Numbered from the stretch's first letter, positions 1 to 4,395 are shown. The stretch: 5,540 nt of DNA from Tannerella sp. (GCA_031261145.1 JAISJX010000204.1:1-5540), one strand, 5' to 3'. Numbers and translations: made by a program. Notes: generated by a model from the letters alone, not told the origin.

Positions 1-910
1 GATTGATAGTAGACAACACACTTTTTTGTGTATTGTTGTATGCTACTCCATCCACCACAATCAACGGGTTTGAATAATCCGGATTGGCTGAACTAAGTCC
101 ACGAATACGAATTGCCATATCCATACCGGGCTGACCATCCACGGATGACACCTGAACACCCGGAACAGCGCCTTCCAAAGACTTGGTAAGCGTTGAAGTC
201 GATTGTGCAGCAATCAATTTTGAATCCACCGTACTGACGGAACCGGTCAAGTCTTTCTTTTTCGCCGTACCGTAAGCTACGACGACCACTTCCTCTAATT
301 GTAGATTATCTTCCTGTAGAACGATTTTCAGACTCCTCTGTGAACCGACTTTTACTTCCTGAGAAGTATATCCGATATATGAGAAAATCAGTACCGCATT
401 GTTATCCGGCACATTCAAGCTGAAATTTCCGTCCACATCAGTAATAGAACCGACAGTCGTTCCTTTCACAGATACATTCACACCGATAAGCGGCTCGCCT
501 GTCGCATCGACAACGGAACCGGTCACTATGATGCTCTGTAATAACTCGGTAGATGAAATGACTATCAGATTGTTCGCCATTTTCTTGTACTTCAAACTGG
601 TATTGGCCAATGATTTGGTCAAAATTTCATCAATCGATAGATCCTCCGCGTCCAGGCTAACGATATTTGCCGCGGTCACTAATTCGTTGTTATAGAAAAA
701 GCGATAATCGCTCTGTTTTTCTATTTCTTTGAACAGTTCCTGCAGACTAACGTTTTGCGTCCTGAGCGTCAGCGCCTTCTCTTGCGAAAAGACGCTTGCC
801 GATAAACTTGTTAGGCTAATAAAAGCCAATACTAATGTAAATTTCATTATCCGACACAATTTAATTGTTTTTTTTAGATATATTAACTCATTCTTATCAA
901 AATTCTTCAT
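1..910 (-). CDS. SusC/RagA-family TonB-linked outer-membrane transporter with STN domain, N-terminal part (partial)
   Basis: The frame is open from the ATG at 910 to the left edge (303 codons), so the barrel is outside the window. In order: a cytoplasmic lead-in of about 21 residues, a signal peptide (about 22-43, MKFTLVLAF then a small-residue end SASVFSQ), an STN secretin/TonB signalling domain (about 50-120), a carboxypeptidase-regulatory-like beta-sandwich (about 128-200, with GEPLIGVNVSVKGT and DVDGNF), a TonB-box-like LEEVVVVAYGT (206-215), and the start of the plug (KKDLTGSVSTV, SLEGAVPGVQV, IRIRGLSSAN, PLIVVDG). Proteins of this family import oligosaccharides or other ligands with a SusD lipoprotein; susD would be expected further left. 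The STN domain implies signalling to a FecR-type anti-sigma. I chose the start at 910 over the in-frame ATG at 847 because family members usually have such a lead-in before the signal peptide. The ligand cannot be told from this part. Family assignment is very secure. Confidence 0.95.
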   Translation of the reverse strand, partial: MKNFDKNELIYLKKTIKLCRIMKFTLVLAFISLTSLSASVFSQEKALTLRTQNVSLQELFKEIEKQSDYRFFYNNELVTAANIVSLDAEDLSIDEILTKSLANTSLKYKKMANNLIVISSTELLQSIIVTGSVVDATGEPLIGVNVSVKGTTVGSITDVDGNFSLNVPDNNAVLIFSYIGYTSQEVKVGSQRSLKIVLQEDNLQLEEVVVVAYGTAKKKDLTGSVSTVDSKLIAAQSTSTLTKSLEGAVPGVQVSSVDGQPGMDMAIRIRGLSSANPDYSNPLIVVDGVAYNNTQKSVLSTIN

Positions 911-917
911 ATATTTG
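910..917 (+). promoter_or_regulatory. Candidate -7 box (TATATTTG) of a plus-strand small RNA
   Basis: TATATTTG matches the Bacteroidetes -7 consensus TAnnTTTG at all fixed positions and is the only such match on the plus strand just upstream of the terminator at 989-1024. Start of transcription would be near 924. No clear -33 TTTG was found at the usual 19-21 bp spacing; the upstream DNA is AT-rich. The box overlaps the start codon of the susC-like gene on the other strand. Confidence 0.35.
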
Positions 918-942
918 ACGATTAAAATTCTATAATTGTTCC
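917..942 (-). promoter_or_regulatory. Candidate ECF-sigma promoter for susC (GGAAC-N17-CGTC)
   Basis: On the minus strand GGAAC (942-938) is followed after 17 nt by CGTC (920-917), which resembles the general GGAAC / CGTC-type promoter recognised by many ECF sigma factors. It lies just upstream of the susC-like start at 910. Transcription would then begin close to the ATG, giving a nearly leaderless mRNA, or translation would use the ATG at 847. No TAnnTTTG box was found on the minus strand between 911 and 1579, which fits ECF control. The motif is short and could occur by chance, and Bacteroidetes ECF promoters are poorly known, so this is a weak call. Confidence 0.2.
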
Positions 943-958
943 GTATCTCTTTATACGG
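941..958. repeat. Small dyad CCGTAT-N6-ATACGG upstream of susC
   Basis: A perfect 6-bp inverted repeat with a 6-nt spacer lies 31 bp upstream of the susC-like ATG. It could be a hairpin in the plus-strand RNA or in a susC leader, or a protein-binding dyad. On the plus strand it is followed by GAGTTTTT, but with only six pairs it is a weak terminator. Its left arm CCGTAT recurs at 1004-1009. Confidence 0.35.
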
Positions 959-988
959 GAGTTTTTAACATTCACGTAGGATTTGTAG

Positions 989-1024
989 GCCTGTGGGATA
1001 TTGCCGTATTCTACAGGCTTTTTT
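989..1024 (+). terminator. Strong Rho-independent terminator reading rightward
   Basis: Positions 989-1000 pair with 1007-1018 over 12 base pairs (10 Watson-Crick and two G-U at 995/1012 and 997/1010), leaving the loop TTGCCG, and TTTTTT follows at 1019-1024 with more pyrimidines after it. The two G-U pairs on the plus strand would be A-C mismatches in minus-strand RNA, and no T-run follows on the minus side, so the structure is directional. It does not end any recognisable plus-strand protein gene. Confidence 0.65.
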
Positions 1025-1070
1025 CTTTCTTTTCTTTCATTTTCTTTTATTCTCTCATAGGCATTTTACT

Positions 1071-1090
1071 CGGTTTTAAACGGTTTATAA
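1071..1090. repeat. 10-bp near-direct repeat CGGTTTTAAA / CGGTTTATAA
   Basis: Two adjacent 10-bp units agree at 8 of 10 positions in an AT-rich stretch about 160 bp upstream of the susC-like start. Direct repeats of one helical turn can be tandem protein-binding half-sites, but nothing links this one to a regulator, and chance in AT-rich DNA is possible. Confidence 0.25.
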
Positions 1091-1108
1091 TCTTGTTTAG
1101 TAATACAT

Positions 1109-1318
1109 TTATTTCGCGTCACAGTTTCCCGTCGTTTTCTTCTCGATCAGCAGGCGCATGCCTTTCCACTCCCGCAGCGGTTTCACTTCGGTATCGGTTG
1201 CCGCTCCCCCAAAAAGGACGGCATTGATAGATTCGATATATTCCGGTATCTGTTCCACAACTAAATTTTTTAATAGATACTTTTTCTCCCTTTTCTCACT
1301 TTTCTCACGATAGACAAT
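1109..1318 (-). pseudogene. Coding-like remnant, unrecognised, probably the 3' end of a lost gene
   Basis: A minus-strand frame is open from a stop at 1321-1319 to a TAA at 1111-1109 (69 codons). It has no ATG near its beginning; the only plausible start is a GTG at 1258, which gives 49 residues (VEQIPEYIESINAVLFGGAA through EKKTTGNCDAK). The 1109-1258 part is visibly richer in G and C than its AT-rich flanks and has coding-like codon choice, which is why I list it. I do not recognise the family, and it does not resemble the FecR-type anti-sigma expected here. The first third encodes a charged run (REKSEKREKK) that comes from a 9-bp tandem repeat. It could be the C-terminal stub of a gene removed by a deletion, or a small real gene with a GTG start; no ribosome-binding site supports the latter. 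Confidence 0.3.
1282..1308. repeat. 9-bp tandem repeat, three units (TTTTCTCCC, then TTTTCTCAC twice)
   Basis: Units lie at 1282-1290, 1291-1299 and 1300-1308; the last two are identical and the first differs at one base. The tract is all pyrimidine on the plus strand apart from the two A bases. It sits inside the coding-like remnant as an in-frame repeat and may vary in copy number by slippage. Confidence 0.6.
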
Positions 1319-1418
1319 TTAAAGTTGAAATGATGCTACAATATTACGGTTTTTTTTCTTTTTTTATTGAACGGGACGGCGATTTTGGCCTTATTCGTTA
1401 ATTTAGGTGTACCCATAG

Positions 1419-1551
1419 TGGGGCTGACCAAAAAGGGTATTTTGCACGTCATTGCGAGGGTAAATCCCGAAGCAATCCATTAATAATCAATACTCTGGAT
1501 TGCTTCGCCTACGGCTCGCAATGACGAAACCAGACTTTTTGGTCAGCCCCA
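1419..1551. mobile_element. MITE-like non-coding element with 17-bp terminal inverted repeats
   Basis: The left end TGGGGCTGACCAAAAAG (1419-1435) is repeated perfectly in inverted form at 1535-1551. Inside it are two further perfect 12-bp inverted pairs (1447-1458 with 1515-1526; 1468-1479 with 1496-1507), so nearly the whole 133 bp can fold into one long interrupted hairpin. It has no reading frame of note. The terminal GGGGCTG-CCAAAA pattern resembles ends I recall from insertion sequences of the IS1182 type, so a derivative mobilised in trans is plausible. I see no clear target duplication (flanks CCCATAG and AACAGTG). It sits 28 bp beyond the end of the ECF sigma gene, where it would also form a large hairpin in the sigma mRNA. 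Confidence 0.6.
1447..1526. repeat. Inner REP-like palindrome (CGTCATTGCGAG ... CGAAGCAATCCA)
   Basis: The two inner arms carry CGTCATTGCGAG and CGAAGCAATCCA, with their reverse complements on the right side. Sequences of the form GTCATTGCGAG...GAAGCAATCC are, as I recall, widespread repeated intergenic palindromes in many bacterial genomes. The loop is the AT-rich stretch 1480-1495. The arms are separated by unmatched bases (1459-1467 against 1508-1514), which would bulge. It may be a repeat captured inside the terminal inverted repeats rather than part of the original element. Confidence 0.55.
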
Positions 1552-1579
1552 AACAGTGATGCTTGATAGAATGGCATTT

Positions 1580-2167
1580 TTAAAACAAAAGGAAACATAA
1601 GAGGAGCAAGAGGTACTTCGACAGACTTTTTTTCATTTTATGGATGCCTCGTGTCAATTGCGTACGCACCGTGTTGATGGAAATATTTAATTCTTCGGCG
1701 ATTTCGTTATACGACAACCCCTCTAATTTGTTGAGTACGAATACCTGGCGACACTGGGGCGGCAACTTGTTCATCGCTCGTTCGATATTTTCGTTGGTTT
1801 CTTTGGCGATAATGTCCGAAAGCGGATTATTGGAATCTTCACCGGATAACAAGTCATCGTTTTTCATTTGATATTGAGCCTCTTCCCAATATTGTTCCTC
1901 CACTTGGATATGTTTCAGGTAATTCAGGGATTGGCGATGTACTGCGGAGTACATATATGATTCGACGGATGTTTTAATATCCAATTCCCCGTGTTTTTCC
2001 CAGAGTTTTGCAAACATGCTGCTGACAATGTCTTCCGCTTCCTGGTCATTTTTGATAATCATGGATGAATAGGCGCAAAGCTGCTTATAATAAGAACGAA
2101 AAAGACGTTCAAACTCGCCTGTATCCCCCGCCTTTATTTTTTCAACCGAAATGACCTGTGTCTGCAT
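1580..2167 (-). CDS. ECF-type RNA polymerase sigma factor
   Basis: This 195-residue protein directs RNA polymerase to a specific promoter set. Sigma region 2 spans about 18-93 (FERLFRSYYKQLCAY, then DQEAEDIVSSMFAKLWEKH for core binding and -10 melting, then SYMYSAVHRQSLNYLKH). After a linker, region 4 covers about 126-183 (LPPQCRQVFVLNKLEGLSYNEIAEELNIS, then INTVRTQLTRGIHKMKK as recognition helix). Length and domain order are normal for Bacteroidetes ECF factors linked to SusC/D loci. The last 12 residues (KYLLLLLCFLLF) are strongly hydrophobic; I recall similar tails in relatives, so this is a note rather than a defect. Its likely target is the STN-bearing susC-like gene downstream on the same strand. 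No anti-sigma gene is seen beside it. It has its own probable promoter at 2190-2197. The family call is secure; the target is inferred. Confidence 0.95.
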   Translation of the reverse strand: MQTQVISVEKIKAGDTGEFERLFRSYYKQLCAYSSMIIKNDQEAEDIVSSMFAKLWEKHGELDIKTSVESYMYSAVHRQSLNYLKHIQVEEQYWEEAQYQMKNDDLLSGEDSNNPLSDIIAKETNENIERAMNKLPPQCRQVFVLNKLEGLSYNEIAEELNISINTVRTQLTRGIHKMKKSLSKYLLLLLCFLLF

Positions 2168-2189
2168 AAATTATTAATCTTTTAGAGTA

Positions 2190-2197
2190 CAAAGGTA
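2190..2197 (-). promoter_or_regulatory. -7 box (TACCTTTG) of the ECF sigma gene
   Basis: On the minus strand TACCTTTG fits TAnnTTTG fully and ends 22 bp before the sigma ATG at 2167, so transcription would start near 2183 with a leader of about 15 nt. A -33 TTTG at ideal spacing is not evident. It suggests the sigma gene can be transcribed apart from the VOC gene, 63 bp upstream. Confidence 0.5.
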
Positions 2198-2230
2198 TTG
2201 AATAATTCTGAAAATACGCCAGAAACTCAC

Positions 2231-2611
2231 TTATTTTTTCGTCGGCAGAATTTCTATCCAATACCCGTCGGGGTCTTCGATAAAGTAGAGGCCCATATCC
2301 GTGTTTTCAAAACAAACACATCCCATCTCTTTGTGATAACTGCGTATGGCGTCATAATCGCCTGTCACGCGCGTACAGAGATGAAATTCACATTCGCCCA
2401 AACCGTACGGTTCTTTACGGTCACGTAACCAGGTCAGTTCCAGTTTGAAACCGGTCTGATTATCGGTCAGGTACACAAGGATAAACGAACCGTCCCCTGC
2501 AACCACACGGCGTGCTTCTTTCAGTCCGAGCGCCTGGTCGTAGAACGCAAGGCTCCGTTCGAGATTGAGCACATTGAAATTGAAATGATCAAATTGACTT
2601 TTGATTTCCAT
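2231..2611 (-). CDS. VOC-family protein, glyoxalase I-like (lactoylglutathione lyase-type)
   Basis: The 126-residue protein has the two beta-alpha-beta-beta-beta modules of the vicinal oxygen chelate fold, as in single-chain subunits of dimeric glyoxalase I (E. coli GloA has 135 residues). The four expected metal ligands can all be placed: His9 (FDHFNFNV), Glu58 (FKLELTW), His77 (CEFHLCT) and Glu120 (GYWIEIL). The C-terminal FIEDPDGYWIEIL is the hallmark of the GloA branch. Such enzymes isomerise the thiol adduct of methylglyoxal, but many VOC proteins act on other substrates, and the thiol used here is unknown. The gene starts 18 bp after the metallo-hydrolase gene and has no promoter or Shine-Dalgarno site of its own, so the two are probably one transcript. 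The fold is very secure; glyoxalase activity is moderately likely because all ligands are kept. Confidence 0.85.
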   Translation of the reverse strand: MEIKSQFDHFNFNVLNLERSLAFYDQALGLKEARRVVAGDGSFILVYLTDNQTGFKLELTWLRDRKEPYGLGECEFHLCTRVTGDYDAIRSYHKEMGCVCFENTDMGLYFIEDPDGYWIEILPTKK

Positions 2612-2629
2612 TGCTATATAATTTAGTCG

Positions 2630-3340
2630 TTAAAATTCAATACTTTCGCCCGTTTTCTCCCAGCCGGTAAAGCGGCATCCCGCCTGTTCGGCATACGGAC
2701 GGAACGCCTGCGCTTTCCCGTACGCGCCGCCAAAGTGCATGGGCGAAAAAATCCCGGCCTTGATGCGATCGACAAACTGTTCCGGCCCGCGCATATAATC
2801 TTTGCCAAGACGCGAATCCACCGGAAACATAGCCAAATCCAACCGATCGGTTGTTTGCTTCAGAAAAGCCACTTCCTTCAGAAACGCCTCTTCACATTCC
2901 CGGACTTCTTCGGGCGTTGATTCTTCGTTCCAGTGCCAGTTGTTCAGGTCGCCCGCATGGAATATCCGTTTTCCTTCCGCCTCAATCAGAAAAGAAACGC
3001 CCACATCCGTCGATCCGAACGCCTGAATGCGCACCCTGTCGTCCTGCCACGTTTCGCCTTTGACTAAAAAGACGGCGTCGGACGCTTTCGCCAACTTCTT
3101 CTTGAGAATATCTTTCGAGAATACATACTGTATATCGGGGCGTTGCTGTTTCCATTGCAGGATTTCCGCATTGAAATGATCCGGATGCCAATGCGACGAA
3201 AGCACATAGACCCGTCCCGCGAACGACGGCAACAGGCGATGTATATATGCGTCGTTCGAATCCTTAAAGTAGTCCATTATCAAGGTGAAATCCATCCCCT
3301 CAATAACAAATCCACTATGATAAATATAAGTTAATTTCAT
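2630..3340 (-). CDS. Metallo-beta-lactamase-fold hydrolase, UlaG-like
   Basis: With the ATG at 3340 the protein has 236 residues. It opens with the strand pattern of the UlaG-like branch (MKLTYIYHSGFVIE) and has the metal motif HWHPDH (residues 50-55), a second HAGD motif (128-131) and a late His in SPMHFGG (202). These are the ligands of a binuclear metal site, so it should be an active hydrolase. UlaG itself is a lactonase for L-ascorbate-6-phosphate, but members vary widely and the substrate cannot be told here. No signal peptide is seen, so it should be cytoplasmic. The frame extends to a TTG at 3361, but the ATG at 3340 has a good AAGGA site 6 nt upstream, and the promoter at 3373-3380 leaves almost no leader for the TTG. 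It forms a pair with the VOC gene that follows. Confidence 0.88.
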   Translation of the reverse strand: MKLTYIYHSGFVIEGMDFTLIMDYFKDSNDAYIHRLLPSFAGRVYVLSSHWHPDHFNAEILQWKQQRPDIQYVFSKDILKKKLAKASDAVFLVKGETWQDDRVRIQAFGSTDVGVSFLIEAEGKRIFHAGDLNNWHWNEESTPEEVRECEEAFLKEVAFLKQTTDRLDLAMFPVDSRLGKDYMRGPEQFVDRIKAGIFSPMHFGGAYGKAQAFRPYAEQAGCRFTGWEKTGESIEF

Positions 3341-3346
3341 ACGATT

Positions 3347-3351
3347 TCCTT
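3347..3351 (-). promoter_or_regulatory. Shine-Dalgarno site AAGGA fixing the start of the metallo-hydrolase
   Basis: AAGGA lies 6 nt upstream of the ATG at 3340 on the minus strand. It is one of few convincing Shine-Dalgarno sites in this window and decides for the ATG over the in-frame TTG at 3361. Confidence 0.6.
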
Positions 3352-3372
3352 TCCCATTCAATCAATCGCCTG

Positions 3373-3380
3373 CAAATATA
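3373..3380 (-). promoter_or_regulatory. -7 box (TATATTTG) of the metallo-hydrolase/VOC transcript
   Basis: TATATTTG on the minus strand fits TAnnTTTG and would start transcription near 3366, about 25 nt before the ATG at 3340. A TTTG at 3393-3396 is too close (12 bp) to be a standard -33 element. It lies in the 68-bp gap after the AraC gene, for which no clear terminator is seen, so some read-through from that gene is possible. Confidence 0.5.
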
Positions 3381-3408
3381 CGGTTTTTTTGCCAAATATC
3401 CTATCCCG

Positions 3409-4293
3409 TCATATCCTTTGTATCTGTTTTCGGAATTGTGAAGGCGTCAGACCTTCTTTTTTTCGGAAGAAGGTGGAAAACTGACCGGCATTCTCAAAAT
3501 GAAGCGCATAAGCGACTTCGGAGATATTCATGGACGTATCGGTCAGCAGTTCTTTGGCGCGTAAAAGTTTATGATGCAATTGGTATTGTGCGGGTGAAAC
3601 GCCGGTATAATCTTTGAACATACGCCGGAACCATGAATAGCCAAGTCCCAGTTTGGCCGCAATCGTTTCCTGCGACAACGCGCCCTCGATATTGTCCTTG
3701 ATCAGTTGGCGCGCCTCGAAAATTTTGCTTTCAATATATGAATCTTTGAACAGGCTGTTTTTCTGTAGGTAATAGATTAACCCCATGATATGAAGCACCA
3801 TACTCGAAATCATCTGCTGATAGCCGGTTCTTTCCTTTTTGGCTATGTCGAGGATGTCTTCATAGAGCCGGATAATCGTCGAACTGTAACCGACCTGAAA
3901 TAACGGCGATTCTTTGTTGAAGAAATGATTTTCAATCCGTTTGTCGATATGCGGGCCGCGAAATCCGACCCAGTATTCGTTCCATCCGGTGTCGGAATCC
4001 GGATAATAACTGTGCCATTCGCCGGGGAAAAGGAATAGAATCGTCCCTTCGTTAATTTTTTGCTTCTTAACGGATTGGGAAGAAAAATATCCACTTCCTT
4101 TCGTGATGTAAATCAGTTGATACTCGTTCAATGTCCGCCGGTTCTGAGGCGAAAAATTATACGTTTCCGGATGACGGGAAAGAGGATAATGTCCCTGTGG
4201 CGAAATAAATTGATAACCGATTGTAGTCACAACAATTCCCCAATCCTCGTCGGTTGCGTTGATAGTCAAGTAACGCAGTTCTTCATTTTCCAT
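3409..4293 (-). CDS. rhaR: AraC-family transcriptional regulator, probable rhamnose-responsive activator (RhaR-like)
   Basis: From the ATG at 4293 the protein has 294 residues, the normal length for an AraC regulator. The N-terminal half (about 38-120) is a cupin-like ligand-binding and dimerisation domain (EYQLIYITKGSGYF, GTILFLFPGEWHSYYP, WNEYWVGFRG). The C-terminal about 190-290 has two helix-turn-helix motifs: first LSQETIAAKLGLGYSWFRRMFK, second MNISEVAYALHFENAGQFSTFFRKKEGLTPSQF, the latter with the classic AraC signature. It is transcribed away from rhaB, which starts 102 bp from its own start; such pairs usually regulate each other, and in Bacteroides thetaiotaomicron the rhamnose operon is activated by an AraC protein named RhaR. 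The frame could extend to a TTG at 4371, but the promoter at 4335-4342 lies inside that extension. The family is secure; the rhamnose role and symbol are inferred from position. Confidence 0.9.
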   Translation of the reverse strand: MENEELRYLTINATDEDWGIVVTTIGYQFISPQGHYPLSRHPETYNFSPQNRRTLNEYQLIYITKGSGYFSSQSVKKQKINEGTILFLFPGEWHSYYPDSDTGWNEYWVGFRGPHIDKRIENHFFNKESPLFQVGYSSTIIRLYEDILDIAKKERTGYQQMISSMVLHIMGLIYYLQKNSLFKDSYIESKIFEARQLIKDNIEGALSQETIAAKLGLGYSWFRRMFKDYTGVSPAQYQLHHKLLRAKELLTDTSMNISEVAYALHFENAGQFSTFFRKKEGLTPSQFRKQIQRI

Positions 4294-4303
4294 TTTTGTG
4301 TCA

Positions 4304-4317
4304 ATACTAAAAAGTAT
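4304..4317. repeat. Short dyad ATACT-AAAA-AGTAT in the AraC gene leader
   Basis: A perfect 5-bp inverted repeat with a 4-bp spacer lies just inside the expected leader of the AraC gene, 10 bp before its ATG. It could be an autoregulatory binding site or a weak hairpin; AraC proteins more often bind direct repeats, so the role is open. Confidence 0.25.
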
Positions 4318-4334
4318 ATTATCATTTTCGTAAG

Positions 4335-4342
4335 CAAAGGTA
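4335..4342 (-). promoter_or_regulatory. -7 box (TACCTTTG) of the AraC-family regulator gene
   Basis: TACCTTTG on the minus strand fits TAnnTTTG and would start transcription near 4328, giving a leader of about 35 nt to the ATG at 4293. A small dyad CGTA-N8-TACG (4329-4344) spans it, a possible operator. The position argues against the longer TTG-started form of the regulator. Confidence 0.5.
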
Positions 4343-4356
4343 CGAAAAAAAACTGT

Positions 4357-4364
4357 TACTTTTG
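4357..4364 (+). promoter_or_regulatory. -7 box (TACTTTTG) of rhaB
   Basis: TACTTTTG fits TAnnTTTG and would start transcription near 4371, about 25 nt before the rhaB ATG at 4396. No -33 TTTG stands at standard spacing, as expected for a promoter that needs an activator. Only 14 bp separate it from the -7 box of the divergent regulator gene, so the two polymerase footprints overlap. Confidence 0.5.
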
Positions 4365-4395
4365 CACTCAAAAATTAATTTATTGCTATCATACT

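Larger units (their letters stand above)
924..1024 (+). ncRNA. Candidate cis-antisense small RNA opposite the susC leader
   Basis: A transcript starting near 924 from the TATATTTG box would be about 100 nt long, contain a 6-bp hairpin (CCGTAT 941-946 with ATACGG 953-958, loop CTCTTT) and end in a 12-pair terminator hairpin followed by six Ts. No plus-strand protein gene lies just before the terminator, so a non-coding transcript is the simplest explanation. It is known for Bacteroides (DonS and relatives in B. fragilis) that small antisense RNAs placed at the start of susC homologues repress polysaccharide-utilisation loci controlled by ECF/anti-sigma pairs; the position and direction here match that pattern. 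The 5' end is inferred and no expression evidence exists. A leftover terminator without an RNA gene is the alternative. Confidence 0.4.
911..1579. other. Gene-poor interval between susC-like gene and ECF sigma gene
   Basis: These 669 bp contain no intact gene of normal size. From left to right they hold a possible ECF promoter and small dyad next to the susC start, a strong plus-strand terminator (989-1024), a pyrimidine-rich tract (1019-1058), a 10-bp near-direct repeat (1071-1090), a coding-like minus-strand remnant (1109-1318), a 9-bp tandem repeat (1282-1308), a T8-C-T7 tract (about 1350-1366) and a MITE-like inverted-repeat element (1419-1551). A 26-codon minus-strand frame at 1336-1416 and a 23-codon plus-strand frame at 1330-1401 exist, but nothing supports either as a gene. 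The interval is where a FecR-like anti-sigma gene (about 1 kb) would normally sit in an ECF/anti-sigma/susC locus; it is too short for one and shows no FecR sequence that I recognise. Confidence 0.7.

Noticed and set aside
399..695. Plus-strand open frame of 98 codons
   Set aside because: It lies antisense within the STN and beta-sandwich coding region of the susC-like gene and its translation has no recognisable domain.
729..935. Plus-strand open frame of 68 codons that might be ended by the terminator at 989-1024
   Set aside because: It is mostly the complement of the susC signal peptide and STN start; the translation looks random and has no ribosome-binding site. An RNA gene starting near 924 explains the terminator better.
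1109..1318. The remnant as the C-terminus of a FecR-type anti-sigma factor
   Set aside because: The translation shows none of the FecR C-terminal domain pattern that I know; the idea rests only on position.
1330..1416. Small frames of 23 codons (plus, 1330-1401) and 26 codons (minus, 1336-1416)
   Set aside because: They are driven by T8/T7 homopolymer runs, have no ribosome-binding site and no recognisable sequence.
1419..1551. The long inverted repeat as a CRISPR unit or a simple sigma-gene terminator
   Set aside because: There is only one copy, with no spacers or regular repeats, and no T-run follows on the minus strand after the hairpin; the terminal inverted repeats fit a MITE-like element better.
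3341..3361. TTG start extending the metallo-hydrolase by 7 residues
   Set aside because: There is no Shine-Dalgarno site for the TTG, whereas the ATG at 3340 has AAGGA 6 nt upstream, and the family N-terminus begins at that Met.
4294..4371. TTG start extending the AraC regulator by 26 residues
   Set aside because: The extension runs through the likely promoter of the gene, and the length from the ATG at 4293 already fits the family.
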